Positions 39,247 to 48,593 of a DNA stretch of 64,000 nt are shown piece after piece. Position 1 is the first letter of the stretch. The number at the start of each line of letters is the position of its first letter. The position numbers were made by a program, and so were the translations under genes. The notes beneath the pieces were generated by a model that had not been told where the DNA came from, searched no databases, and was given only the letters and a program-made list of their open reading frames with translations. Origin of the DNA: Vibrio sp. UCD-FRSSP16_30 (GTDB taxonomy: Bacteria; Pseudomonadota; Gammaproteobacteria; Enterobacterales; Vibrionaceae); the NCBI RefSeq assembly GCF_001676025.1, contig NZ_LZFW01000084.1, positions 83,197 through 147,196 of the forward strand, given 5' to 3'.

Positions 39247-40242
39247 CTATTCATTATAGTAAATCACTAATGCGCCGCCTTTTAATGAACTACCGTAATT
39301 GATACTGACCCCTATACCCACATTGTAAAAGAGTGATGAGTAATCACTAGTATCCACCACCCAGCCAACACTATATTCACCATAATGAGTCGTATCTAAA
39401 GGTTCTCTAAGATCACCACCTACATCAATACGTCTCGCTCTAAATAGAAGGTCTTGTTTTCGTTTCCCCCACGGGCTTAAATGATACTTATACTGTAAGC
39501 CATTCATCACTCTCCAACCGCTGGGAGTTGCGCTAGCAGTGTCAATACTGCCCCCAAAACTACGTCCCCAAAAATAATGATATTCACTTTTAAACTGAAA
39601 CTCACCAGGACCATTATCTTTGGTATAGATAAAGTCTAATTGAGGCTCAACCATCCATACATTAGAAGTACCATTGATGACAGAAGCTATATTGCTATTA
39701 TCTAGGTACTCTTTTGCTGGACTATTAGCGGTAAACTCATTGTTGTAGTGCATAAGATGAAGGCCTGAGCCGGCAAAGATTTGCCAACCCTGAGAAACTT
39801 GATAACCAAGGGAATACTCGGCATACCCAGTTAAAACTTGATCTTTATTTTCATCACTTTCCCATGCACTACCATCTGGCGTATTGATATCATCGTAATT
39901 AATATCTCGCTTTAGCTCCATATAAGCAGCGCGCAATTTAAGTCTGTGCAGCCAAGCACTGTCTTCATTTGAAAACAGAAAAGAGATAGGAAGCGAAGTA
40001 ACCGCTATTCTGCGGCGAGTATCAATGGCATCTTGACCGCCAAAGTCTGGATTGTCCGTGCCAAAGACTTGGTTAGGATCAAAATTACCAAAACCAACAC
40101 TGATCAGTTCACTGTCGGTTAAAACAAGCGCTGTTGAATAAATACTAGATAAGTACTTATCTGTGTCGATCAAACTGGCCAACGCATCACAGGGTAATGC
40201 TAATACCCCACAAGCTAAAAATGAAAAACGTCCATATTTCAT
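39247..40242 (-). CDS. Solitary outer-membrane beta-barrel protein (autotransporter-like, no passenger)
   Basis: This 331-residue exported protein starts MKYGRFSFLACGVLALPCDALAS, a signal peptide with probable cleavage after ALA (about residue 22). The mature part has alternating polar and aromatic strands (YAEYSLGYQVSQGWQIFAG, YHYFWGRSFGG) typical of an outer-membrane barrel. I assign it to the vibrio solitary autotransporter-like barrel family. That identification is from memory of the family and not proven. The last residue is Glu rather than the usual aromatic. A TTG six bases upstream is an alternative start. It follows thyA but is separated from it by a terminator. Confidence 0.7.
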   Translation of the reverse strand: MKYGRFSFLACGVLALPCDALASLIDTDKYLSSIYSTALVLTDSELISVGFGNFDPNQVFGTDNPDFGGQDAIDTRRRIAVTSLPISFLFSNEDSAWLHRLKLRAAYMELKRDINYDDINTPDGSAWESDENKDQVLTGYAEYSLGYQVSQGWQIFAGSGLHLMHYNNEFTANSPAKEYLDNSNIASVINGTSNVWMVEPQLDFIYTKDNGPGEFQFKSEYHYFWGRSFGGSIDTASATPSGWRVMNGLQYKYHLSPWGKRKQDLLFRARRIDVGGDLREPLDTTHYGEYSVGWVVDTSDYSSLFYNVGIGVSINYGSSLKGGALVIYYNE

Positions 40243-40279
40243 CGTCAATAAACTCTATCCGCTGAGTTACAGGTACAAA

Positions 40280-40306
40280 AAAGGCTAATATTTAATATTA
40301 GCCTTT
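40280..40306 (-). terminator. Terminator after thyA
   Basis: A perfect 12-bp stem (AAAGGCTAATAT with its complement, 3-nt loop) is followed on the minus strand by TTTTTT. It lies 38 bp after the thyA stop. Confidence 0.85.
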
Positions 40307-40344
40307 AAAATATAAATGTTTTAATTCAATAGAATAAAATTACG

Positions 40345-41196
40345 TTATACCGAGAATGGATAACGAATTGCAGGGTGAGACTCATACCCTTCCACTGAAA
40401 AATCATCTAACGTAACCCAAGTTTCTAAATCTTCAAGAGACTTAATCTTTGGATTAATGATGAATTTTGGCGCTTGCAATGGTTCACGCTTTAATTGCTC
40501 ATCGCGCATCAATTCTAATTGGTCTTCATAAATATGCGCATTCACAATCTTATGATAAGCCATACCGGCTTTCTTTCCGGTTATTTGAGCCATAATCGCT
40601 AAAAATGCATAGACCTGAACCATATTGAAGTTTAGGCCTAATGGCACATCACAAGAGCGCTGTGTGCTGTTTAAATACAGCGTATCGCCCAGTAAAGAGA
40701 AGTGATGACTGTACATACATGGACGCAAGCAACCCATATGAATCTCGCCAGGGTTAAAGAAATTAAGAATTTCTCCGCGATCGTCGATGCCATTAGTTAA
40801 ATCATCAACAATTTTACGCAGCTGATCGATATGTCCACCATCAGGTTTAGCCCACTGACGACCTTGAACGCCATATACGCGCCCCATATCATCTTCGCCT
40901 TTACGGTAACTATTGTTTAGCCATGCTTCGTTTAAATTTGCATTAGCATCCCAAGTTTTAGTCCCTAGCTGACGAAATTGCTCTGCGTTATCGTAACCGC
41001 GAATATAGCCCAGTAATTCAGCTACCGCTGCTTTCCAAAAGCTCTTTCTAGTGGTAACCAGAGGAAAAACATTGTTCGAAGCATCGTAAGTCAGATCCGC
41101 GTTAATGACCGTCAGGCAGCGCTTACCAGTACGTTCATTCTCTATCCAATGCCCCTCATCTACAATGCGATGACATAAATCTAGATACTGCTTCAT
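40345..41196 (-). CDS. thyA: Thymidylate synthase
   Basis: ThyA methylates dUMP to dTMP with methylene-tetrahydrofolate. It is 283 residues, longer than E. coli ThyA (264), with the extra length typical of the vibrio-type enzyme. The catalytic cysteine is C160 in [11 protein letters not shown]. The phosphate-binding and substrate motif is [16 protein letters not shown]. Its start overlaps the lgt stop by 4 bp (ATGA). It is the last gene of the rppH-ptsP-tauE-lgt-thyA series. Confidence 0.95.
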   Translation of the reverse strand: MKQYLDLCHRIVDEGHWIENERTGKRCLTVINADLTYDASNNVFPLVTTRKSFWKAAVAELLGYIRGYDNAEQFRQLGTKTWDANANLNEAWLNNSYRKGEDDMGRVYGVQGRQWAKPDGGHIDQLRKIVDDLTNGIDDRGEILNFFNPGEIHMGCLRPCMYSHHFSLLGDTLYLNSTQRSCDVPLGLNFNMVQVYAFLAIMAQITGKKAGMAYHKIVNAHIYEDQLELMRDEQLKREPLQAPKFIINPKIKSLEDLETWVTLDDFSVEGYESHPAIRYPFSV

Positions 41197-42017
41197 TTTT
41201 TGCCCTCTGATGTCACTTCAACAGATTTGGCATTGTATTTATATGCCCACAAGACCATCAGTGCGCCGATCACAATCATTGGCGTTGATAGAATTTGCCC
41301 CATGGAGATCCAATCACCAAATAGACCCAGTTGTGAATCAGGTTCTCTAAAGTATTCCACGATAAAGCGGAATGAACCGTAGCCCATTAAGAACAAGCCA
41401 GATACTGCGCCAGCAGGTCTTGGTTTACGAATAAAGAAGTTCAAAATAAGGAAAAGCACGATACCTTCAAGGAAAGCTTCATAAAGCTGAGAAGGATGAC
41501 GCGGTAAGTAACCACCCGATGGGAACATAATTGCCCATGGCACATCGGTCACTCTTCCCCAAAGTTCATCATTCATAAAGTTACCAATACGACCAACACC
41601 TAAACCAAACGGTATCAGTGGCGCGATAAAATCAGCAACGTTAAAGAAGGTGCGGTTATTTTTATAGGCGTAGTATCCCATTGCAGAGATAACCCCGATA
41701 AGACCGCCGTGGAAGGACATACCGCCCGTCCAAACTTTAAATAGATAAAGTGGATTATCAAGGAACAAATCAAAGTGATAGAAGATCACATAGCCAATAC
41801 GACCACCGACGACAACACCTAAAAATCCAAGAAAGAGTAAATCGGATACCTGTTCACGAGTCCAACCACTATTGGGTTTATCTGCGCGACGATTTGCCAG
41901 CCACATAGCGAAAGCAAAGCCAAGTAAGTACATCAATCCATACCAACGAATCGAAATTGGACCAATTTCTAGCAGTACAGGATCAATATGAGGAAATGTG
42001 AGAAAACCTTGATTCAT
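41193..42017 (-). CDS. lgt: Prolipoprotein diacylglyceryl transferase
   Basis: Lgt attaches diacylglycerol to the lipobox cysteine of prolipoproteins in the inner membrane, the step before LspA. It has 274 residues and about seven membrane helices. Family motifs are FHGGLIGV and [21 protein letters not shown], which contains essential Arg and Asn residues. It overlaps thyA by 4 bp and follows tauE by 21 bp. The lgt-thyA pair is conserved across gammaproteobacteria. Confidence 0.97.
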   Translation of the reverse strand: MNQGFLTFPHIDPVLLEIGPISIRWYGLMYLLGFAFAMWLANRRADKPNSGWTREQVSDLLFLGFLGVVVGGRIGYVIFYHFDLFLDNPLYLFKVWTGGMSFHGGLIGVISAMGYYAYKNNRTFFNVADFIAPLIPFGLGVGRIGNFMNDELWGRVTDVPWAIMFPSGGYLPRHPSQLYEAFLEGIVLFLILNFFIRKPRPAGAVSGLFLMGYGSFRFIVEYFREPDSQLGLFGDWISMGQILSTPMIVIGALMVLWAYKYNAKSVEVTSEGKK

Positions 42018-42038
42018 AAAATCTTCTTAACGTAATCA

Positions 42039-42836
42039 TTAAAAGAAAAGCATTCGTATCGCAATTATAAACAGCAATACGGCAAATATTTTTTTTAGCG
42101 TCGGAGTTGGTAATACATTACTGAGTCGTACGCCTATTTTACTGGTCATTGTCGAGCTTGATGTAATGGCCAATAGTGCGGGTAGATAAACATACCCAAT
42201 ACTATAGTTTGGTAATACATCCGAGCCTGAGCCATGCAAAATAAAGCCTAACATCCCTGATGCTGCCAGCAACATACTGCAAAATGACGAAGTGCCTACG
42301 GCCTTGCGCATTTCAACGCCATGCCGGTTAAGAAATGGCACCATAAGAGAGCCGCCACCAATACCAGCAAGGCTTGAGATAGTACCGATCGTAGCGCCAG
42401 AGATAAAGGTATTTGTGATCGTTAGCTGAGGTTTCGCGATGCTGCTCCTAATTGACAGAAGCATTCGCATGGATAAAGCCAAAACAATACAGCCAAAGAT
42501 AGGGGGCAAATAGTGACTTGGCACTAATTCCGCAATAAAACTACCCGCAAATCCACCAACAATCACACCAGGGATCAGAAACTTCGCCACCAGCATATCG
42601 ACATTGTTAACTCGATAATGATTGAGCGATGAGGAAGCAGAGGTAATGATAATGCAAGCAAGGGAGGTGGCAAGAGCCATCTGCATCGCGATATCGGCCT
42701 GAATGCCAAATTTAGGCAGTAAGAAAAGTAGCGCAGGAACAATAATGAGTCCCCCACCGATACCTAATAAACCCGCTAATACCCCAACAAATGCACCAAT
42801 TACAACTAAGACAGCAATCAACTCAAACGTTATCAT
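42039..42836 (-). CDS. TauE/SafE-family membrane protein (putative anion exporter)
   Basis: This is a 265-residue inner-membrane protein with about eight hydrophobic helices. Two glycine-rich repeats, GVLAGLLGIGGGLIIVPAL near residue 18 and GTISSLAGIGGGSLMVPFL near 153, are the internal duplication of the TauE/SafE family. Some members export sulfite or sulfoacetate, but the substrate here is unknown. Its start shares one base with the ptsP stop (TAATG), so the two are translationally coupled. Confidence 0.88.
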   Translation of the reverse strand: MITFELIAVLVVIGAFVGVLAGLLGIGGGLIIVPALLFLLPKFGIQADIAMQMALATSLACIIITSASSSLNHYRVNNVDMLVAKFLIPGVIVGGFAGSFIAELVPSHYLPPIFGCIVLALSMRMLLSIRSSIAKPQLTITNTFISGATIGTISSLAGIGGGSLMVPFLNRHGVEMRKAVGTSSFCSMLLAASGMLGFILHGSGSDVLPNYSIGYVYLPALLAITSSSTMTSKIGVRLSNVLPTPTLKKIFAVLLFIIAIRMLFF

Positions 42837-45088
42837 TAATGTTTTCCTGGACGAACAAAACCTGCCAACCCTCTATTTTCAAGATAATCGAAGGCCAGTT
42901 GATGAACTTCTGATGCGTAAGATTGAGTCATTGCTGCATTTGCCAATACTTTTAGATCGTCAAGGTTTGACTGGCGAATAACATACTTAATACTCGCGAC
43001 ATTGGCTGAGCTCATACTCAACTTTGTAAATCCAAGCCCAAGTAGCACGAGTACGCCTATCGGATCGCCGGCCAGCTCCCCACAGACAGAAACGGGTAAA
43101 TTAGCTTCCTCACACGCAACTTGTATTTGTTTTAGTGCGAGTAAAACCGCAGGATGTACAACTTCATACAATTCAGATACCTGACTATTATTACGATCAA
43201 CAGCCAGTAAGTATTGAGTGAGATCATTGGTACCAACTGAGACAAAATCAATTCGCTTGGCAATGGCCGGTAGCAAGTAGATCATAGAAGGAACCTCAAG
43301 CATGATTCCTATTTTAGGCTTTTTAACACTCGGATAGGTCAATACGACCTCATGATAAGCTTGATTAATCAAAGAGAATGCGGAATCTAACTCCGGTGCT
43401 CCTGACACCATAGGCAGTAAAATATTCAACTCGCTTTTTTGACCGACACTCGCGATCATCATGGCTCTAACTTGCACTAAAAATATATCGGGGTGATCAA
43501 GAGTAAAACGAATTCCGCGCCAACCTAAAAACGGATTTTCTTCTTCCATTGGAAAATATGGCAGTGATTTATCGCCACCAATATCTAAAGTTCGCATCAC
43601 AACCGGCTTTCCCTGTGAATAGGCCAGTAATTTACGATAAGTGTCGACTTGTTCATCTTCAGATGGGAATGCTTGCTTAATGATGAATGATATTTCAGTA
43701 CGATATAAACCAATACCATCAATTACATCATTTAAGAAATAGCTCATATCAACACCAAGCCCGGTGTTAAGCAGAATCGTCACCGGTGTCTTATCTAGCG
43801 TCACCGCAGGCATACACAGCTCAGACTCAACCATAGAGCGCACTTCTTGCTCTTCAGCTAGAAGCTGTTGATACTCAGCCATTTCTTGATGAGTAGGGCT
43901 AAGTAACACTTCACCGTTATAGCCATCGACGATGATGTGCTTTCCATCCTCTTCAACACCTTTTAGATTAGGCCCGATAACTGAAGGGACACCTAAAGCG
44001 CGAGACAAAATTGCAGCGTGGGAGTTAACACCACCTTGTGATGAAACAACACCTAGCAACATTTCTCTTGGCACTGAAGCTAATAAAGTGGTGGTCAATT
44101 CGTTAACCACGAAGATCACAGGATGCTCTAGCTTAACTTCTTGCACTTGAGAGTGATAAAGGAAATACAGTAGTCTTTGCCCCAACTCTCTCACATCTTG
44201 AGAGCGCTGTTGTAAATAGATATCACTCATTCGTGCAAAGTGAGTCGAATATCGTTCAATCACTTGGCGTAAGGCCCAATCAGCAGTGTCGCCCTTTTCG
44301 ACTTGTTTAATCAAATCACCACGTAATTTGGGATCATTTAACAAGTGAGTAAATAAATCGAAAATAGCCAGAGCATCTTTATTAAGATCGCTATCTAGCT
44401 GCTTTCTTAAACGTCGAAATTCTTTTAGAGCTCCTTCAATGGCAACTAACAACCACTCTTTATCTCTCTCAATATCGGTGGCAGAAGCTGGAGAAACATC
44501 ACTCAGTAATGGCTCATCATTTCCTCGCCATATTGGACCTATAGCAATTCCGTTACAGGCAGAAAGCCCACTCACAACAGAGTGTCTTTTTTCTTGAAGT
44601 AACCAATTACCTTGCTGCTGCTCACTGGCAATCAAAACGGCTAACTGAGCGGCGAGAGTCACGAGAAAGGATTCTTCCGTGTCACTAAATAAACGGGGCG
44701 TTTTCTGTTGGATAACCACTACACCAAGCATACGTTTACGATGTACGATGGGAGTCGCTAAGAATGCTTGATAAACATCCTCACCAAGCTGGGGGAAGTA
44801 TTTATAATTAGGATGAAGAGAAGCTTGCGCTACATTGAGAGGTTCAGCGGTTCGATGAACGAGCCCAACTAAGCCTTCTTTGAATCCAATATGTAGGCAC
44901 TCACCAGAAAAAGTCAGCCCCTTGGTTGCCATTAACTCAAGGCGCTGCTTTTGATGATTAGAAAGATAGATAGTGCAACATTCGCTATTAATTGCATCAC
45001 AGGTACTACGTACAAACACTTCAAGTGCTTGATGTATATTTTCGACCCGAGATACGTGCTCAACTATATCCCTTAGTTGATTTAGCAT
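42836..45088 (-). CDS. ptsP: Phosphoenolpyruvate-protein phosphotransferase PtsP (EI-Ntr)
   Basis: EI-Ntr starts the nitrogen-related PTS relay, transferring phosphate from PEP to NPr (PtsO). The 750 residues comprise an N-terminal GAF domain (about 1-165), then the EI fold with the phospho-histidine in SQGGVNSHAAILSRALG, and the C-terminal PEP-utilising barrel (SVGTNDLTQYLLAVDR, SVCGELAGDP). Length and architecture match E. coli PtsP (748). It follows rppH by 12 bp, a conserved gammaproteobacterial pair. Confidence 0.96.
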   Translation of the reverse strand: MLNQLRDIVEHVSRVENIHQALEVFVRSTCDAINSECCTIYLSNHQKQRLELMATKGLTFSGECLHIGFKEGLVGLVHRTAEPLNVAQASLHPNYKYFPQLGEDVYQAFLATPIVHRKRMLGVVVIQQKTPRLFSDTEESFLVTLAAQLAVLIASEQQQGNWLLQEKRHSVVSGLSACNGIAIGPIWRGNDEPLLSDVSPASATDIERDKEWLLVAIEGALKEFRRLRKQLDSDLNKDALAIFDLFTHLLNDPKLRGDLIKQVEKGDTADWALRQVIERYSTHFARMSDIYLQQRSQDVRELGQRLLYFLYHSQVQEVKLEHPVIFVVNELTTTLLASVPREMLLGVVSSQGGVNSHAAILSRALGVPSVIGPNLKGVEEDGKHIIVDGYNGEVLLSPTHQEMAEYQQLLAEEQEVRSMVESELCMPAVTLDKTPVTILLNTGLGVDMSYFLNDVIDGIGLYRTEISFIIKQAFPSEDEQVDTYRKLLAYSQGKPVVMRTLDIGGDKSLPYFPMEEENPFLGWRGIRFTLDHPDIFLVQVRAMMIASVGQKSELNILLPMVSGAPELDSAFSLINQAYHEVVLTYPSVKKPKIGIMLEVPSMIYLLPAIAKRIDFVSVGTNDLTQYLLAVDRNNSQVSELYEVVHPAVLLALKQIQVACEEANLPVSVCGELAGDPIGVLVLLGLGFTKLSMSSANVASIKYVIRQSNLDDLKVLANAAMTQSYASEVHQLAFDYLENRGLAGFVRPGKH

Positions 45089-45100
45089 TATTGAGCCTCT

Positions 45101-45619
45101 CTAACCTCTACGATTTTTGCGTTTTCGGTTTAGCTTTCGATCTTTGAACGGCATAGCAAAGGAAGCAAACTCCTTCATTGCTCTGCGGTAGACATCTCTT
45201 TTAAAAGACACAACTTGTCTCACTGGGTACCAAAAACTTACCCAACGCCATCCATCAAATTCTGGAGTAGGTCCTCTTTGCATATTGACTTGTGACTCAT
45301 CACATACCAACTGCAATAAAAACCATTTTTGTTTTTGCCCAATACAGACAGGTTTGGAATCCCAACGTACTAATCTTTTTGGAAGACGATAACGCAACCA
45401 ATGTCGACTCGTAGTGACAATTTTTACATCTTGCTTGGTTAACCCGACCTCTTCATACAACTCTCGGTACATCGCCTGTTCTGGCGTTTCACCATCATCG
45501 ATTCCACCTTGTGGAAATTGCCATGAATGTTGTCCGTATCGTTTAGCCCAAAACACTTGACCGTGGTTGTTACATATTACGATTCCCACATTTAAGCGGT
45601 AACCATCGCCATCGATCAC
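45101..45619 (-). CDS. rppH: RNA pyrophosphohydrolase RppH
   Basis: RppH removes pyrophosphate from 5' triphosphate mRNA ends, triggering RNase E decay. It is 172 residues. The Nudix box [20 protein letters not shown] begins at about residue 38, and the basic C-terminus ([12 protein letters not shown]) suits RNA binding. It is the first gene of rppH-ptsP-tauE-lgt-thyA. A long AT-rich region separates it from divergent mutH. Confidence 0.96.
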   Translation of the reverse strand: MIDGDGYRLNVGIVICNNHGQVFWAKRYGQHSWQFPQGGIDDGETPEQAMYRELYEEVGLTKQDVKIVTTSRHWLRYRLPKRLVRWDSKPVCIGQKQKWFLLQLVCDESQVNMQRGPTPEFDGWRWVSFWYPVRQVVSFKRDVYRRAMKEFASFAMPFKDRKLNRKRKNRRG

Positions 45620-46229
45620 TGGCTAACCTCTACTGATAAATTTTATATACCTCGATTTTTCCACAGATCCCCCAGTTGAGCAAATGCAACTGTCGTAAAA
45701 CTGAATAAATTATGAATCTAGAGTAGCGATATTGAATGAAATCCAAACAAACCATTAATTATCAACAGACATAAAAGTGTGAACTGTATTTATTCACTAT
45801 ATCTGTGAGTAACTTTGTGAGAAAAACTGAAACAATCAATCTGTGGATTACTTTCTGGTCTTTACCAAAAAATCACTAAAAAACAAATTTAGAAATAAGT
45901 TCTTTAAAATCAAACAGTAAAAACAAAAATAACCATTATTTACTGTTCATTAAAATTGATTAATAATTGATCCCGCAAGATCGAGCAAAGATTGACCACT
46001 ATCTCTTTTATCCATACTAAGCCCCCTATCAGGCATAATTGACTGGCTAAAACAAGCGAAAAACCGCGCCTAAACCCCTGTTTATTTATACATAACAATA
46101 ATTTATTACAGATATTATTACATAGCCTGTGGATAACCTTCATTTTAGCTCCTAATTCCCCTATAATTACCCTCTGACTTAGCTTCCTGATCTTTGATTT
46201 TTAAGATCTTTATCTGCTGGAGATCTTCT
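45620..46229. other. AT-rich rppH-mutH intergenic region with DnaA-box-like sites
   Basis: This 610-bp gap is strongly AT-rich. One perfect DnaA box (TTATCCACA on the minus strand, 46128-46136) and two single-mismatch boxes (TTTTCCACA at 45657-45665, TAATCCACA on the minus strand at 45842-45850) are visible. It also holds a 21-codon ORF and a 9-bp inverted repeat on the minus strand, described separately. No larger gene is convincing. Confidence 0.5.
45950..46015 (-). CDS. Possible small ORF of 21 codons, unproven
   Basis: ATG at 46015 is preceded by a GGGGG Shine-Dalgarno-like run six bases upstream and encodes MDKRDSGQSLLDLAGSIINQF. It ends three bases before the inverted repeat AACAGTAAA/TTTACTGTT (45913-45947). 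The hydrophilic start followed by an amphipathic helix is plausible for a small protein, but I know no homologue. Chance is a serious alternative. Confidence 0.3.
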   Translation of the reverse strand: MDKRDSGQSLLDLAGSIINQF

Positions 46230-46895
46230 GTGTTCGCTCCTCCACCAAAAACTGAACTTGAATTATTCAAGCGAGCCCAAGCGTTAGCTGGCTATTCTTT
46301 TGCAGAATTAGCAGAAGAAGTCGGGATCCAAGTACCCAAAGATCTTCGGCGAAATAAAGGATGGGTTGGTCAACTTATCGAAATGCATTTAGGCGCCGAG
46401 GCTGGAAGCCGTCCAGAACAGGATTTTGCCGATCTTGGAATAGAATTAAAGACCATTCCTCTCAGCCATAAAGGTAAGCCGCTAGAAAGTACCTTTGTGT
46501 GTGTTGCCCCGCTTACGGGTATACATGGCATCACATGGCAGCAAAGTCACGTACGACAAAAATTAAGTAAAGTATTATGGGTTCCCGTTGAAGGCGAGAG
46601 AGAGCTTCCCTTAGCTGAGCGCCATGTTGGCTTTCCTAAACTTTGGACGCCGAGCCAGCAGCAAGAGCAGTTATTACAAGATGACTGGGAAGAACTAATG
46701 GAAATGATTACAACCGGTCGCATTCACGAAATTAGCGCAAGACATGGGGAGGTCATGCAACTTCGTCCAAAAGCAGCCAATAGCCGAGCGCTAACTGATG
46801 CTTACGGCGCAAGCGGCAAGCACATCAAAACCCTGCCCCGAGGCTTCTACCTTCGAAGTCATTTTACTCATTCGATTTTACTCGATAGCCATTAA
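46230..46895 (+). CDS. mutH: DNA mismatch repair endonuclease MutH
   Basis: MutH nicks the unmethylated strand at hemimethylated GATC during mismatch repair with MutS and MutL. It is 221 residues from GTG 46230, preceded by TGGAG. Family motifs are [26 protein letters not shown], then the catalytic [13 protein letters not shown] (DxnExK), and [12 protein letters not shown]. An in-frame ATG at 46194 would add twelve unrelated residues. Dam methylation is therefore expected in this organism. It is convergent with a small hypothetical gene across a tandem repeat. Confidence 0.95.
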   Translation: MFAPPPKTELELFKRAQALAGYSFAELAEEVGIQVPKDLRRNKGWVGQLIEMHLGAEAGSRPEQDFADLGIELKTIPLSHKGKPLESTFVCVAPLTGIHGITWQQSHVRQKLSKVLWVPVEGERELPLAERHVGFPKLWTPSQQQEQLLQDDWEELMEMITTGRIHEISARHGEVMQLRPKAANSRALTDAYGASGKHIKTLPRGFYLRSHFTHSILLDSH

Positions 46896-46934
46896 CTTGG
46901 TGCAAGGATCTTAAATCGTACCTGTGTGCGAATT

Positions 46935-47051
46935 CAGCTAATGCTAATGTGTACAAATACAGCTAATGGCTAATGTTTACAAATACAGCTAATGCTAATG
47001 TTTATAAATGCAGCTAATGGCTAATATTTACAAATACAGCTAATGGCTTTT
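46935..47051. repeat. 25/26-bp tandem repeat, about 4.5 copies
   Basis: Units begin CAGCTAATG(G)CTAATGTTTA and end CAAATA. They start at 46935, 46960, 46986, 47011 and 47037. Lengths alternate 25, 26, 25, 26, so the true period is 51 bp. Units 2 and 4 differ at one base, and units 1 and 3 at three. The fifth, partial unit forms the last codons and stop of the minus-strand gene at 47040-47351. Confidence 0.9.
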
Positions 47052-47351
47052 CAAAGATAATTCTATGTCGCAATATGACTTAGTATCTCCTGAGCCACAT
47101 TCATCATAAGCATTATGTAGACGTAGATAGGCACAATCCAAACCCAGTTTGAGCAATTCTTGTTTTACCACTTCTAGCGATGAAAATGACATTGGTTTAT
47201 CGTCTTCTCGAATGGGCTCAAGTTTATGTTTAAATTCCACAGCCAGTTGATAGGTCGATAAATCTGCGCAGCCGATGACAAACACTTTAGGTATTTCGGC
47301 ATGCCGCTCAATATCGGCATGTATCCATTGGTTAAACTGATGTTTTTGCAT
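47040..47351 (-). CDS. Conserved hypothetical protein, possibly DUF6482 family
   Basis: A 103-residue soluble protein has a strong GGGGGAG Shine-Dalgarno. It begins MQKHQFNQWIHADIERHAEIP and includes a KVFVIGCADLSTYQLAV strand-like segment and an LGLDCAYLRLHNAYDE segment. No catalytic motif is recognisable. I tentatively recall similar vibrio proteins as DUF6482, but this is not secure. It lies downstream of oxyR on the same strand (135-bp gap). The stop codon falls inside a tandem repeat, so the last few residues may be recent. Confidence 0.6.
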   Translation of the reverse strand: MQKHQFNQWIHADIERHAEIPKVFVIGCADLSTYQLAVEFKHKLEPIREDDKPMSFSSLEVVKQELLKLGLDCAYLRLHNAYDECGSGDTKSYCDIELSLKSH

Positions 47352-47486
47352 AATCTCCCCCTCATCACACTTTGAGTAAAGACCAGCAACTATATAGGAT
47401 CAATAAAATGACCCTTTTTTTTGATCATTACTGAAAATTAAGCCCATTATCCTAATTTGCAGATTTAACACCTCGCACTCATTAGC

Positions 47487-48398
47487 TTACTTTTGCAGTA
47501 ATTTTTGTATCACTTCAGCTAAGTGGATAAAAGTATCGGTGCGCGGACTACTCCCTCGCCATACTAAACCAATATCTCGATATGCCTGACGACCTGGAGG
47601 ATCAATCACTTTTAACGCTTGGTTTTCAAGCAAGCCATGATCAATGGCCATTTGCGGGATAAAGGTACTGCCTAAACCATTGGCAACCATTTGAACTAAG
47701 GTGTGTAAGCTTGTGGCACTAAAAGAGTTAATCTTGTTTTTTTCGGTTAAATTACAAGCTGAAACGGCATGCTCAGTTAAGCAATGCTCTTTCTCAAGTA
47801 AAAAGATAAACTCATCTGGAAGATCTGAATAATGTAAGGGAAGTTTGATGTTGTCCAGTTGCGATTCACTGATCACCATTTTAAACTGATCTCTGCCTAA
47901 AATTTTAAATTCTAGATTTCCAATATCGACAGGCAAAGCCAATATCAGGACATCCAGTTGACCATCCTCTAATGCCGCTAATAAGTTTACCGTAGTATCT
48001 TCTCTTAGTAACAAAGTGAGATCCGGAAAGCTCTTATTTACCTCATGCACTAGACCACTGAGAAGAAAAGGAGCGATAGTCGGAATTGCGCCTAGCCTTA
48101 ACTGCCCTTGCATCTCTTTGCCACAAGTAAGCTGCCCTAGCTCTAGAAGATCTTGACTCTTAGTCAGCAACTCACGACCTTGTTTCACTACTACTTCGCC
48201 TAAATGGGTAAAAACAAGTCGGCTTCTTTTGCCATTTTTCTCATACAAAGAACATTCAAATTGATCTTCTAAGTTTTGAATTCCTTTGCTCAAAGTGGAT
48301 TGGCTCACACAGCATTGCCTAGCTGCCTCACCAAAGTGGCGAGTTTCATACAATGTGATCAAATAGTACAGTTGTTTAAGGCTTAGCCATTTATTCAT
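47487..48398 (-). CDS. oxyR: OxyR, peroxide-sensing LysR-family regulator
   Basis: OxyR senses H2O2 through a disulfide and activates antioxidant genes. It has 303 residues. The LysR helix-turn-helix lies in HFGEAARQCCVSQSTLSKGI. The redox cysteines are C206 and C215 (HCLTEHAVSAC), corresponding to C199/C208 of E. coli. GLGSTFIPQMA matches the OxyR C-terminal region. It is divergent from prxC, its likely target. Confidence 0.95.
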   Translation of the reverse strand: MNKWLSLKQLYYLITLYETRHFGEAARQCCVSQSTLSKGIQNLEDQFECSLYEKNGKRSRLVFTHLGEVVVKQGRELLTKSQDLLELGQLTCGKEMQGQLRLGAIPTIAPFLLSGLVHEVNKSFPDLTLLLREDTTVNLLAALEDGQLDVLILALPVDIGNLEFKILGRDQFKMVISESQLDNIKLPLHYSDLPDEFIFLLEKEHCLTEHAVSACNLTEKNKINSFSATSLHTLVQMVANGLGSTFIPQMAIDHGLLENQALKVIDPPGRQAYRDIGLVWRGSSPRTDTFIHLAEVIQKLLQK

Positions 48399-48474
48399 TA
48401 ATAACTCAAGTTTTGTCAGGTTTTATTTGCTATTTTGTGCACTGGTTAACAAGATGTAAACATCGTTTTTTTCG

Positions 48475-48489
48475 ATTGATTTAATCTAT
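48475..48489 (+). promoter_or_regulatory. Possible OxyR half-operator between oxyR and prxC
   Basis: ATTGATTTAATCTAT matches the OxyR motif ATAG-n-T-nnn-A-n-CTAT with one mismatch. The expected second motif seven bases downstream is poor, so only half the tetrameric site is convincing. It lies about 105-120 bp before prxC and 77-91 bp before oxyR. Confidence 0.4.
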
Positions 48490-48593
48490 TTAATTCACTT
48501 TTTCTCACTGCCTATTATGTATTATAGTCTAGGTCGTAGAACAATAAACAATGTCTAAAGATTAGGCATTACTACTTATTTTAGGAGATCCAA

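Noticed and set aside
45940..46143. 67-codon minus-strand frame in the rppH-mutH gap
   Set aside because: Its start overlaps the perfect DnaA box, it has no ribosome-binding site, and the protein shows no recognisable features. The 21-codon frame with a Shine-Dalgarno in another frame was preferred, itself at low confidence.
46935..47051. CRISPR array
   Set aside because: Units are contiguous with no unique spacers, the period is 25/26 bp, and no cas genes are present. It is a plain tandem repeat.
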